A stretch of DNA of 6,582 nt from Promethearchaeota archaeon (GCA_019894875.1 JAGXNR010000144.1:1-6582); one strand, 5' to 3'. Counted from the first letter of the stretch, positions 1 to 6,142 are shown. Translations and numbers: made by a program. Notes: generated by a model not told the origin, from the sequence alone.

Positions 1-544
1 ATTGAATAAATTAAAGTTAAAAAATATTATCGGAACAATCTACACACCTGATTCAATATTTTATGGTGAAGCACTTCGTTCAAACTTAGGATTACATGGT
101 TTCATAGCAACTGGAGGTTTTCAATCCTCTGAAGGCGGAGCGGATACAGCATCTGTATGTCTTCGCAGTGCAAAAATGAATATCCCTTTAAAGAAAGAAT
201 TTATTAAAAAAGGTGTGATTGCTAACGACTTTGGAGAAGGTGCTTGGATGACATCATATGAGTCAGGACACTATTTTCATTTGGAAGCTTTAACCTTCTT
301 TGATCAAACTGATGAAAAAAGTGTGAGTGGAATGGCTGAATATATGGATAGAAGCAATCAATTAGACTTAATTAAACACCTTGGAGCACCATTCTTTGTT
401 GAGGGAAATCGAATGCATGAGCTTTTTGGACCTCATATGTCAAACTATCATCTATGGTTAAGGAAAATTAAAGAAGCATTTGACCCTAAAAATATCTCAG
501 ATAGTGGATTCTATATTTCAAGTTTGAAAAATGGTAAAAATTAA
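1..544 (+). CDS. FAD-linked oxidase, C-terminal part (5' end outside window)
   Basis: This is the 3' part of a flavin-dependent oxidoreductase gene of the FAD-linked oxidase (GlcD / vanillyl-alcohol oxidase-like) group. Only the substrate-binding C-terminal domain is visible, about 180 residues. The clearest mark is the end of the protein, where NYHLWLRKIKEAFDPKNI (visible residues 148-165) matches the family's C-terminal 'lrrIKeaFDPnnI' signature that lies near the flavin. A GGFQSSEGGAD segment (38-48) and a SYESGHYFHLEA segment (85-96) are consistent with the domain core. The N-terminal FAD-binding (PCMH-type) domain would lie upstream. The frame is open to base 1, and the TTG at base 2 is unlikely to be the real start because a free-standing C-terminal domain would be incomplete. 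The SCP2-like gene follows after 18 bases, so the two are probably co-transcribed. The substrate cannot be read from this fragment; the neighbour suggests a lipid or other hydrophobic compound (inference). Confidence 0.75.
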   Translation, partial: LNKLKLKNIIGTIYTPDSIFYGEALRSNLGLHGFIATGGFQSSEGGADTASVCLRSAKMNIPLKKEFIKKGVIANDFGEGAWMTSYESGHYFHLEALTFFDQTDEKSVSGMAEYMDRSNQLDLIKHLGAPFFVEGNRMHELFGPHMSNYHLWLRKIKEAFDPKNISDSGFYISSLKNGKN

Positions 545-562
545 AAAGAGAATGAGGAAGAA

Positions 563-961
563 ATGAATGAAGAAAAGGAAAAATTAAGAGGTTTTGCGGT
601 TCTAATTAATAGTGTTCTCGTCCCTTTAAATGAAAATACTAAATTTCAGGAAAAATTCGGGAACACGAATGCTAAAATTCTCTTGAATGCTTCAAATTTA
701 GATTATGCAGCATTGATTATAATAGATCATGGATCTGTGAATGTTAAAAGCATTGCAAATAAACCAAAATCAAATTTAAAGAAGAAAAAGATCGGTTGGA
801 ATGCTTTCTTACAGATGGATACCCAAACCTTCCTTGCCCTTGCCATGAATAGAATATCAATCCTTGGAATTGCAAAACTGTGGGTAACCCGTAAAATAAA
901 GATAAGAGGAATAAGAACTTTACTCCTTTTACTGAAGATGTTAAAAATGTTAACAGAATAG
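563..961 (+). CDS. SCP2-like (sterol carrier protein 2 domain) small protein
   Basis: A 132-residue single-domain protein that resembles the SCP2 fold, a hydrophobic-pocket domain that binds lipids or acyl-CoA. The evidence is the pattern rather than a strict motif. A beta strand, YAALIIIDHGSVNVKSI (48-64), carries the typical 'dG-v-v' turn. GWNAFLQMDTQTFLALAMNR (78-97) has the shape of the SCP2 'i-gs-dd-l-al--g' helix. Next comes the tail KIKIRG (111-116) that precedes the closing amphipathic helix, here very leucine-rich (TLLLLLKMLKML, 119-130). The length fits a lone SCP2 domain, and no signal peptide or transmembrane helix is evident. The start is supported by a GAGG SD site at 554-557, five bases before the ATG. 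The gene lies 18 bases after the FAD oxidase, which implies an operon. A plausible role is holding or presenting a hydrophobic substrate to the oxidase (inference). It could instead be a divergent SCP2 relative with no lipid ligand. Confidence 0.6.
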   Translation: MNEEKEKLRGFAVLINSVLVPLNENTKFQEKFGNTNAKILLNASNLDYAALIIIDHGSVNVKSIANKPKSNLKKKKIGWNAFLQMDTQTFLALAMNRISILGIAKLWVTRKIKIRGIRTLLLLLKMLKMLTE

Positions 962-976
962 TATGAATTAGTCTCA

Positions 977-983
977 TTTTTTT
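977..983 (+). terminator. T7 tract, candidate terminator of oxidase-SCP2 operon
   Basis: A run of seven T lies 15 bases after the SCP2 gene's stop codon, with no stem-loop before it. Archaeal RNA polymerase can terminate on U-tracts alone. A candidate TATA element for the next gene begins about 11 bases later, which fits a transcription-unit boundary here. Confidence 0.35.
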
Positions 984-994
984 AAACAAAAAAC

Positions 995-1028
995 TATAAA
1001 TAAATTGAAATTTAATCATTAATAGGGG
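995..1028 (+). promoter_or_regulatory. Candidate TATA box and SD of tocopherol cyclase-like gene
   Basis: TATAAATA at 995-1002, preceded by an A-rich stretch that could serve as a BRE, would place transcription start near 1020-1025. AGGGGA follows at 1024-1029, with GGGG at 1025-1028 five bases before the ATG at 1034, so the SD supports this start. If the TATA call is right, the leader is very short. A weaker alternative (TTTAAACA, 982-989) would give a leader of about 25 bases. Confidence 0.4.
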
Positions 1029-1033
1029 ATATT

Positions 1034-2017
1034 ATGGGAAAGAGAAGTAAACCAAGTATATTTCAAGGAAATTTAAAAAAGAAGTTCTATTTCGAAGGAT
1101 GGTATAATAAAATAGTGGATAAGTCAGCAGATCATATATATGCGATTATTCCAACCATAGCATTAAATAAAAAAGAACAAACTTCTCATGCTTTTATCCA
1201 ATATTTAGATGGGATTAAAGCTACAGCAGAATACTTTAATTTTCCCTTAGAAGATTTTGAAAACCTTTCGACCAAAAAATACGAAATTCGAATTGGAAAA
1301 AATTATTTCTCCATGGATAGAATTCATATAGATATCGATCAAGATGGTTACAAAATTAGTGGGGATCTTAAATACAAGGATCCTGTCCCGTGGCCTAAAA
1401 AATTTCTACAACCCGGAGTAATGGGGTGGTTTTCTTACATGCCTTTTATGGAAACATATCATGGAATGGTAAGTATGAACCACGAAATTGAAGGTACACT
1501 CACTATCAATGGTGAGAATGTTAATTTTGATAAGGGAAAAGGTTATATCGAAAAAGACTGGGGGAAATCTTTTCCAAGTGCTTGGATTTGGACTCAATCA
1601 AACCATTTTTCAAATCCAAATCTCTCGTTTATGTTTTCAATTGCCAAAATACCTTTTCTTGGAATGAACTTTAATGGGTTTTTAACTGCATTATGGCATG
1701 AAGGGAATTTCTATAAATTTGCTACTTATACTAGAGCAAAAGTAAAAACTTTAGATATTTTTCCAGATAAGATTCACATTATTCTTGAAGATAAGAAATA
1801 TCGCCTTGATTTTGAGGTCGCCAAAAAAGGGATAGGTTCAGGACTTTTAAAAGCTCCGCAAGAAGGGGTAATGACAGGTCATATTGCTGAAAGCATAAAT
1901 TCCAAAATAAAATTACGACTTGTTGATAAAAAGAATGAATCAATAATTATCGATGATTTGGGTGTAAATGCAGGATTAGAAATTAAAGATCCTGAAATGC
2001 TCAAACCCAAAAAGTAA
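1034..2017 (+). CDS. Tocopherol cyclase family protein (lipocalin-like)
   Basis: A 327-residue protein that matches the tocopherol cyclase family over its whole length. Signature blocks in order are YFEGWYNKIVD (19-29), PGVMGWFSYMPFMETYHGM (127-145), and GYIEKDWGKSFPSAWIWTQ (170-188) with SNHF at 189-192. The tryptophan- and aromatic-rich YIEKDWG...WIW core is the most diagnostic part. Plant and cyanobacterial members cyclise phytylquinols to tocopherols; the shorter members in anaerobic bacteria and archaea have no established reaction. The family is related to the double-lipocalin CrtC/AttH proteins, so binding or modifying a prenylated or other lipid is the reasonable guess. No signal peptide or membrane helix is visible, so it is probably cytosolic or membrane-associated. 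The SD and ATG at 1034 give a start consistent with the family N-terminus. It faces the minus-strand coiled-coil gene with an 11-base gap. The family call is firm; tocopherol synthesis itself is unlikely. Confidence 0.85.
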   Translation: MGKRSKPSIFQGNLKKKFYFEGWYNKIVDKSADHIYAIIPTIALNKKEQTSHAFIQYLDGIKATAEYFNFPLEDFENLSTKKYEIRIGKNYFSMDRIHIDIDQDGYKISGDLKYKDPVPWPKKFLQPGVMGWFSYMPFMETYHGMVSMNHEIEGTLTINGENVNFDKGKGYIEKDWGKSFPSAWIWTQSNHFSNPNLSFMFSIAKIPFLGMNFNGFLTALWHEGNFYKFATYTRAKVKTLDIFPDKIHIILEDKKYRLDFEVAKKGIGSGLLKAPQEGVMTGHIAESINSKIKLRLVDKKNESIIIDDLGVNAGLEIKDPEMLKPKK

Positions 2018-2028
2018 CCCGAATTCTT

Positions 2029-2715
2029 TTAATTCTTTTCCTCTAATGCTTTTTTTGGAAATAATCTCTTTTTTAATTTTGCAACTCCAGTATCCATATC
2101 ATAATCAACTAACCCAACCTTGGCAAGTTCTTGAATCGATCTCAATACAAATGCCCCTCCTATTCCTGTGGTAGATTTTATTTGGTCTCTTGTCATTTTC
2201 TCCTGTTCTCCATGTAAGGTTAATAATATCCTATAATGGGGTTGTCCCTGCCAAATCTCAGAAACTAATACAGTATAAATTGAAAGAAGAGCTCTAACTC
2301 TTTCAAAATTGAATTCAGCCGATTCTGCTTCAGCTGCGGCTTCCATAAACTTCTGCAATTCAACTTTAACTTTTTGATACTCATCTAATAACTTCATTTG
2401 TTCTTCTGTCAATGAACCGATTTTTTGATCTCTTTCTTGTTTTTCTAATTCAAGCTTTTTAGTTGCTTCTTCTAAGTTTTTCTTATCGATTTCTAATTGC
2501 TGAGTCTCTCTTTCTAGCTTAACTTTATCCTCTTCTAATTGTATCTTTTCATTTTCAAGCGTTTCTTTTTCTTTACTCAAATCTACTTTATCCTTTTCTA
2601 GATTTAACAATGCAGTTCTAGATTTTTCTAATACCTCAATAAATTCCTTAAAACTAGATTCTGCGGCTTGAATCGTTTCATCTATCACATTTAGAGTTTT
2701 ATCTTCATCTGTCAT
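2029..2715 (-). CDS. Long coiled-coil protein with C-terminal winged helix
   Basis: No named family is recognised. Numbering here counts from an upstream in-frame GTG at 2724, giving 231 residues. I prefer the ATG at 2715 (228 residues, MTDEDK...) because ATG is the stronger start, but neither has an SD. Residues about 20-135 form an almost unbroken charged helix. Leucines sit exactly seven apart at 42, 49, 56, 63, 70, 77, 84 and 91, and again at 105 and 112, with Glu/Lys in between, so a coiled coil or a single stable helix is expected. From about residue 140 the sequence becomes globular. HYRILLTLHG (163-172), MTRDQIKSTTGIGGAFVLRSI (177-197) and LAKVGLVDYD (200-209) read as a helix, a helix-turn-helix and a wing, as in MarR/TrmB-type domains. 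It diverges from the MFS gene and may regulate it, or link DNA to a structural role. It probably acts on DNA in the cytosol. Confidence 0.7.
   Translation of the reverse strand: MTDEDKTLNVIDETIQAAESSFKEFIEVLEKSRTALLNLEKDKVDLSKEKETLENEKIQLEEDKVKLERETQQLEIDKKNLEEATKKLELEKQERDQKIGSLTEEQMKLLDEYQKVKVELQKFMEAAAEAESAEFNFERVRALLSIYTVLVSEIWQGQPHYRILLTLHGEQEKMTRDQIKSTTGIGGAFVLRSIQELAKVGLVDYDMDTGVAKLKKRLFPKKALEEKN
2050..2056 (+). terminator. T7 tract, candidate terminator for tocopherol cyclase-like gene
   Basis: The sequence after the stop codon is T-rich (TTTT runs at 2027-2030 and 2036-2039) and reaches a T7 run about 33 bases downstream. It lies inside the 3' coding end of the convergent gene on the other strand. 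No hairpin is visible. The call rests on archaeal U-tract termination. Confidence 0.3.
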
Positions 2716-2724
2716 TGGAATCAC

Positions 2725-2782
2725 AATTTATATTATTCAATTATTTTTATTATATTTATTTTATTAAAAAATTACTTAAATC
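2725..2782. promoter_or_regulatory. Divergent promoter shared by coiled-coil/wHTH and MFS genes
   Basis: This spacer has only three C residues and no G in 58 bases. The TATA-like core TTATATTT at 2750-2757 reads AAATATAA on the minus strand, so it could serve in either direction. Its centre is about 30 bases from the MFS ATG (2783) and about 30 from the minus-strand GTG (2724), or 38 from the preferred ATG (2715). Neither gene has an SD before its start, so leaderless or nearly leaderless transcripts in both directions are likely. The minus-strand reading has the better A-rich BRE position (AATAAAAT). Confidence 0.45.
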
Positions 2783-4015
2783 ATGAGTGATGAAAATAAG
2801 CCCCATCTTAGAACAAAACTAATTTTAGGTGTATCGATACCTGTCTTTATTATGGGACTTGTATCCTTCTTTACTGATGTCTCTAGCGAGATGATCCAGA
2901 GTATTTTACCCTTATTTATTATCGATCTTGTAGAAGAGAATCCCACTTTAGTTTTAGGTTTAATCGCAGGAATAACTACTGCGCTTGCAAATGTCCTAAA
3001 AGGTGTTACGGGATGGGCAAGTGATAAGATAAATAAAAGAAAACCGTTTGTAGTGGCAGGATATGCCGTATCAAATCTTTCAAAACCATTCATATCGTTT
3101 AGTCCTTCATGGGAGACTGTTTTAGGCTTAAAGGCTGTTGATCGATTTGGCAAGGGACTTAGAACATCTTCGCGAGATACTCTAATATCTTATTATGCTA
3201 TTAAGAAAGGAAAAGCCTTTGGAATGCATCGCGCTATGGATACATTGGGGGCAGTAGTTGGTTCACTTCTAGCATTTTTCTTTCTCTTTTGGGCATGGAG
3301 TTATTCTAGAATTATATTTTTCTCTATATTCCCTGGAATTTGCGCTATTGTTTTGATTTTTTTTATTAAAGATGTTGATCCTGCAAAATTAGATGAAACG
3401 AAATTGAAATATTACGGAGAACCTAAAGTGGACAAAATAGATAAAAAGTTTGTAAAACTTATTATAATCCTCGGTGTAATTGAATTTGCTAGCTTAGATA
3501 TTGTTTTCCTCCAAGCTAGGTCCATAGATTTTATATCCCCAGGCTTTATTTTTCTAATACCTATTTTTTACTTACTCACAAATATAATATACATGATCTT
3601 TTCTCCGGTTACAGGTTCTTTGTCGGATAAAATTGGGCGTAAACCAATAATTATTAGTGGGTTATCTGTACTGTTGTTTTCCTGTGTTATTTTAGCATTT
3701 CCCATTAATTCTTCAACATTTTCACTTGTAGTTATCATAATTATATATGCTCTTTATGGTTTCTATTTAGCATCTGTGGATCCTATATCTAGAGCTTACA
3801 TAGCAGATTTAGCAGGCAAAAACAAAAGAGGTCGAGCATATGGGTATTATTACCTATCTGTTGGGCTAGTCTCTTTAGGTGAATCTTTACTATTTGGATT
3901 TATCTATGATACTCTTTCATTCACATGGGCTTTTACATATACTGCAATCCTCTTACTTTTATTTATTATTGTGTTTGCGACTACAGATTTCTCTAAAATT
4001 CTAAAAAAAGATTAA
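2783..4015 (+). CDS. MFS transporter, 12-helix, likely drug or metabolite efflux
   Basis: A complete 410-residue major facilitator with two six-helix halves. Motif A is present in both loops: GWASDKINKRKP (77-88) in the N half and GSLSDKIGRKP (278-288) in the C half. Between helices 4 and 5 lies DRFGKGLRTSSRD (120-132), then GKAFGMHRAMDT (143-154). The C half has the matching SRAYIAD (336-342) and RGRAYGYYYL (349-358). The opening GLVSFFTDVSSEMI (25-38) with these blocks is typical of the archaeal/bacterial MJ1317-like MFS group, whose substrates are mostly unknown; efflux by proton antiport is the usual assumption. A polar central loop (about 196-222) separates the halves. The ATG has no SD, and a TATA-like element about 30 bases upstream suggests a leaderless transcript. 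The divergent winged-helix gene may be its regulator. The fold and family are secure; the substrate is unknown. Confidence 0.9.
   Translation: MSDENKPHLRTKLILGVSIPVFIMGLVSFFTDVSSEMIQSILPLFIIDLVEENPTLVLGLIAGITTALANVLKGVTGWASDKINKRKPFVVAGYAVSNLSKPFISFSPSWETVLGLKAVDRFGKGLRTSSRDTLISYYAIKKGKAFGMHRAMDTLGAVVGSLLAFFFLFWAWSYSRIIFFSIFPGICAIVLIFFIKDVDPAKLDETKLKYYGEPKVDKIDKKFVKLIIILGVIEFASLDIVFLQARSIDFISPGFIFLIPIFYLLTNIIYMIFSPVTGSLSDKIGRKPIIISGLSVLLFSCVILAFPINSSTFSLVVIIIIYALYGFYLASVDPISRAYIADLAGKNKRGRAYGYYYLSVGLVSLGESLLFGFIYDTLSFTWAFTYTAILLLLFIIVFATTDFSKILKKD
4003..4009 (-). terminator. T7 tract (minus strand), candidate terminator of peptidase T gene
   Basis: Seven A on the plus strand give a T7 run on the minus strand, about 20 bases past the peptidase stop codon and inside the last codons of the MFS gene. 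It forms a reciprocal pair with the MFS T-tracts, so each gene would terminate within its convergent neighbour. Confidence 0.35.
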
Positions 4016-4027
4016 TTTGGTTATATC

Positions 4028-4037
4028 TTTTATTTTT
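4028..4037 (+). terminator. T-rich candidate terminator of MFS gene
   Basis: T4 and T5 runs separated by one A begin 13 bases after the MFS stop codon and overlap the 3' end of the convergent peptidase gene. There is no stem-loop. The call is weak because the sequence is T-rich throughout. Confidence 0.3.
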
Positions 4038-5292
4038 CGTTAGTCCATAAATCCGCTAAGTGTATTAAAACTTCAGCTGCTTTTTGTAAGGCTAGTGTAG
4101 GAATGTGTTCTTTTCTTGAATGGAATAGTAATCCTCCAGAAAACAAATTTGGCGTGAGGATTCCTTTAGCGCTTAATCGAGCCCCATCTGTTCCTCCTCT
4201 AATAGGATGAATTTTCGGTTCTAAATCCGCATTTTCTATTGCCCTTTTCGCTAAATCAATAACTATCGGTTTTTTCTTAATGAATTTAAGCATATTTTGA
4301 TATTGATGAGTGAACTTAATATCAATTATTAATCCAGGATAGCGAATCTCATAGGTTTTTTTTAGGCTTTTTATGTAGTCAATCCGTCTTTGGGTTTTTT
4401 CTGGATCAAAATCCCTAATTATCATTCTTGCTGTAGTTTCCTCGGGTTTTCCCTCCATTTTCGTTAAGTGAAAAAACCCCTCTCTCTTATATGTGTGTTC
4501 TGGAGACTCAGGTTCGGGAAAGTCGCTAAAAAACATGCTAGCTATTTTTATAGAATTTATCATTTTATTTTTAGCATATCCCGAATGTACATTTAAACCA
4601 TGAAATGTATATTCCGCTCGCCATGCATCAAAGCACTCATACTCAAGTTCACCAATTTCACCACCATCTACCGTATAACATATCTCTGGTAACCTTTTTA
4701 CATCAACTTTATCTATTCCTATTCCAGTTTCTTCATCTGGAGTAAAACAGACAACTATTGGACCGTGTCTTAATTCTGGAAATTTTGTCCACGCTGCGCA
4801 AGCAGACATAATTTCAGCAATACCTGCTTTATCATCAGCTCCTAATAGGGTATCTCCTTCAGATGTGATGATGTCAAGACCTATGTATTCTTTTAAGGGG
4901 GGAGAGTCATCAAAATTTAAGATTAAATTCTTATCTTGAGGAAATTTTATCTCTTTCCCATCAAAATTTTTATGGATAACAGGCTCTACATTCTTCCCAC
5001 TTACAGAAGGTGATGTATCTATGTGAGCTAATAAACCAATAGACTGTACCTTTTCAAAACCTTTACTAGGGGGGAGGTTTGCATAGACAAAGCCAAATTC
5101 ATCTTGAGTTACCCCATCAAGGCTTAATTCTTTTAGTTCCTCGACCAAAATCCGTCCTAATTCTAATTGGTTCTTTGTAGATGGCACTGATTCTTTTGTT
5201 TCATCTGAAGTAGTCCAGATTTTCACATATCGTAAAAAACGCTCTACAGCATCATTAAGAAGAAATGTTTGTATTTCCTTTGAAAGCTCCAT
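4030..5292 (-). CDS. pepT: Peptidase T-like zinc aminotripeptidase (M20 family)
   Basis: A complete 420-residue M20B metallopeptidase, close to the 408-410 residues of bacterial PepT. PepT removes the N-terminal residue from tripeptides in the cytosol, a late step in protein breakdown. All metal and catalytic positions align with the Salmonella/E. coli enzyme: zinc ligand H90 and catalytic D92 in LLAHIDTSP; bridging D153 in LLGADDKAG; catalytic base E187 and ligand E188 in TPDEETG; ligand D209 in TVDGGE; and ligand H391 in LLFHSRKEH. The lid/dimer domain shows HGLNVHSGYAKNKMINS (231-247), and the substrate-binding RGGTDGARLS is at 365-374. The N-terminal RFLRYVKIWTTSDE (18-31) and PSTKNQ (37-42) are typical of PepT and support the ATG at 5292. 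No SD precedes it, but a TATA-like element lies 25 bases upstream. It lies 50 bases after the enoyl-CoA hydratase family gene on the same strand, so readthrough is possible. Specificity for tripeptides is inferred from family. Confidence 0.92.
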   Translation of the reverse strand: MELSKEIQTFLLNDAVERFLRYVKIWTTSDETKESVPSTKNQLELGRILVEELKELSLDGVTQDEFGFVYANLPPSKGFEKVQSIGLLAHIDTSPSVSGKNVEPVIHKNFDGKEIKFPQDKNLILNFDDSPPLKEYIGLDIITSEGDTLLGADDKAGIAEIMSACAAWTKFPELRHGPIVVCFTPDEETGIGIDKVDVKRLPEICYTVDGGEIGELEYECFDAWRAEYTFHGLNVHSGYAKNKMINSIKIASMFFSDFPEPESPEHTYKREGFFHLTKMEGKPEETTARMIIRDFDPEKTQRRIDYIKSLKKTYEIRYPGLIIDIKFTHQYQNMLKFIKKKPIVIDLAKRAIENADLEPKIHPIRGGTDGARLSAKGILTPNLFSGGLLFHSRKEHIPTLALQKAAEVLIHLADLWTNEK

Positions 5293-5310
5293 ATCATTGA
5301 GAATTAATCT

Positions 5311-5324
5311 TAAATTTTAAATTT
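5311..5324 (-). promoter_or_regulatory. Candidate TATA element of peptidase T gene
   Basis: Read on the minus strand this is AAATTTAAAATTTA, with TTTAAAAT centred about 25 bases before the ATG at 5292. That is the spacing expected for a leaderless archaeal transcript, and it agrees with the absence of an SD. The sequence is nearly self-complementary, so strand assignment rests on position only. Confidence 0.4.
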
Positions 5325-5342
5325 GTATTAAATCTGTAAATA

Positions 5343-6137
5343 TCATTTCCCCTTAAAGTTAGGATCTCGCTTTTCAAGAAAAGAGTTATGGCCTTCCTTA
5401 GAATCATCCGTTTTCATGTTTTCAGTAAATAATTTTACTTCATTCTGCAATGAAGTGAAAAGATCATTATATAGTGAGAAATTTATCATTGTTTTATTAT
5501 AACCGAGACATCTTGTTGGCATACGACTTATTTTTTCAATAAATTCAAGAGATTTTTCTTTGAATTCTGAAAGAGGATAAACGTGATTTACTAAACCTAA
5601 TTCCAATGCTTCATTTGCATCCAAATGACGTCCTGTAAATATTATATCTGTAGCACGCGCTAAACCTATTAATCTGGGTAGAAACCAACTTGCTCCGGCT
5701 AATACACAGATAGCTCTTGATGTTCGATGATCTCCCATTATTAAATTATCTGCACCTAATCGGAAATCACAAGCAAGAGACAACTCAAATCCTGCCCCTA
5801 AACAATAACCATGTATTAAAGCTATAACTGGTTTCTCTATTTGTCTTATTAAATGAAATACCTTGTGATGTGGTATTACATAGCCCCCTTCGAGTGGTGT
5901 AAATTCTCCCATGTTTTTCAAATCATCACCAGAACAAAAACTCTTGCCAGCTCCCTGAAACACAATTACTCTAATTGAATCATTCTTCCTTACAGACTCC
6001 AAAACATCCAATATCTCCATAAACAATGGATATCTTAACGCATTTAGTTGATCCGCACGATTGAGTGTTATAGTACAAACTCCTGATTCCACACTATAAA
6101 TTATATCTTTATATTCTTTTTCTGAAATAATTAACAT
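5343..6137 (-). CDS. Enoyl-CoA hydratase/isomerase (crotonase) family protein
   Basis: A complete 264-residue crotonase-superfamily protein acting on an acyl-CoA thioester in the cytosol. It opens with VTIxLNRxxxxNAL-type sequence (CTITLNRADQLNAL, 21-34). The oxyanion-hole segments are GKSFCSGDDL (64-73) and GYCLGAGFELSLACDFR (110-126). The later blocks SWFLPRLIGLARATD (150-164), TGRHLDANEALELGLVNHVYP (168-188) and the terminal FLEKRDPNFKGK (253-264) are full-length family features. E118 matches catalytic Glu144 of rat enoyl-CoA hydratase. A gapless alignment puts R138 (in MGDHRTSRA) at the place of Glu164, so the classical two-glutamate hydratase site is not conserved. It may therefore be a hydrolase, decarboxylase, isomerase or ring-cleaving crotonase rather than a beta-oxidation hydratase. 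It has its own candidate promoter and an SD immediately before the ATG, and may be co-transcribed with the downstream peptidase gene 50 bases away. Superfamily certain, reaction uncertain. Confidence 0.9.
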   Translation of the reverse strand: MLIISEKEYKDIIYSVESGVCTITLNRADQLNALRYPLFMEILDVLESVRKNDSIRVIVFQGAGKSFCSGDDLKNMGEFTPLEGGYVIPHHKVFHLIRQIEKPVIALIHGYCLGAGFELSLACDFRLGADNLIMGDHRTSRAICVLAGASWFLPRLIGLARATDIIFTGRHLDANEALELGLVNHVYPLSEFKEKSLEFIEKISRMPTRCLGYNKTMINFSLYNDLFTSLQNEVKLFTENMKTDDSKEGHNSFLEKRDPNFKGK

Positions 6138-6142
6138 CTCCT
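6138..6142 (-). promoter_or_regulatory. SD directly abutting start codon of crotonase gene
   Basis: On the minus strand AGGAG touches the ATG with no spacer. The usual spacing is about 5-9 bases. No ATG, GTG or TTG lies at a better distance downstream; ATT at codon 3 would have six bases of spacing but is a rare start. The ATG at 6137 is kept because it fits the family N-terminus. Confidence 0.5.

Noticed and set aside
2..4. TTG as the true start of the FAD oxidase
   Set aside because: The visible part is only the C-terminal domain and the frame is open to the window edge, so the gene almost certainly begins upstream.
744..1019. Minus-strand open frame of 91 codons across the SCP2 gene and its 3' spacer
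   Set aside because: It is antisense to a gene with a good SD and a recognisable domain pattern, shows no family resemblance, and its hydrophobic runs come from the opposite-strand Lys/Asn-rich codons.
1406..1597. Minus-strand frame of 63 codons inside the tocopherol cyclase-like gene
   Set aside because: It lies opposite the most conserved blocks of that family and has no SD or family features.
2022..2039. Tandem 9-base repeat AATTCTTTT x2 at the convergent junction
   Set aside because: Only two copies in T-rich sequence, partly coding; more likely coincidence than a functional repeat.
2400..2620. Repetitive A/T-rich stretch as a DNA repeat or CRISPR-like array
   Set aside because: The periodicity is 21 bases in codon phase and is explained by the heptad leucine/charged codons of the coiled coil; there are no conserved repeats with unique spacers.
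2776..3153. Minus-strand frame of 125 codons opposite the start of the MFS gene
   Set aside because: It is a shadow of the conserved MFS N-terminal half; its own sequence has no recognisable domain.
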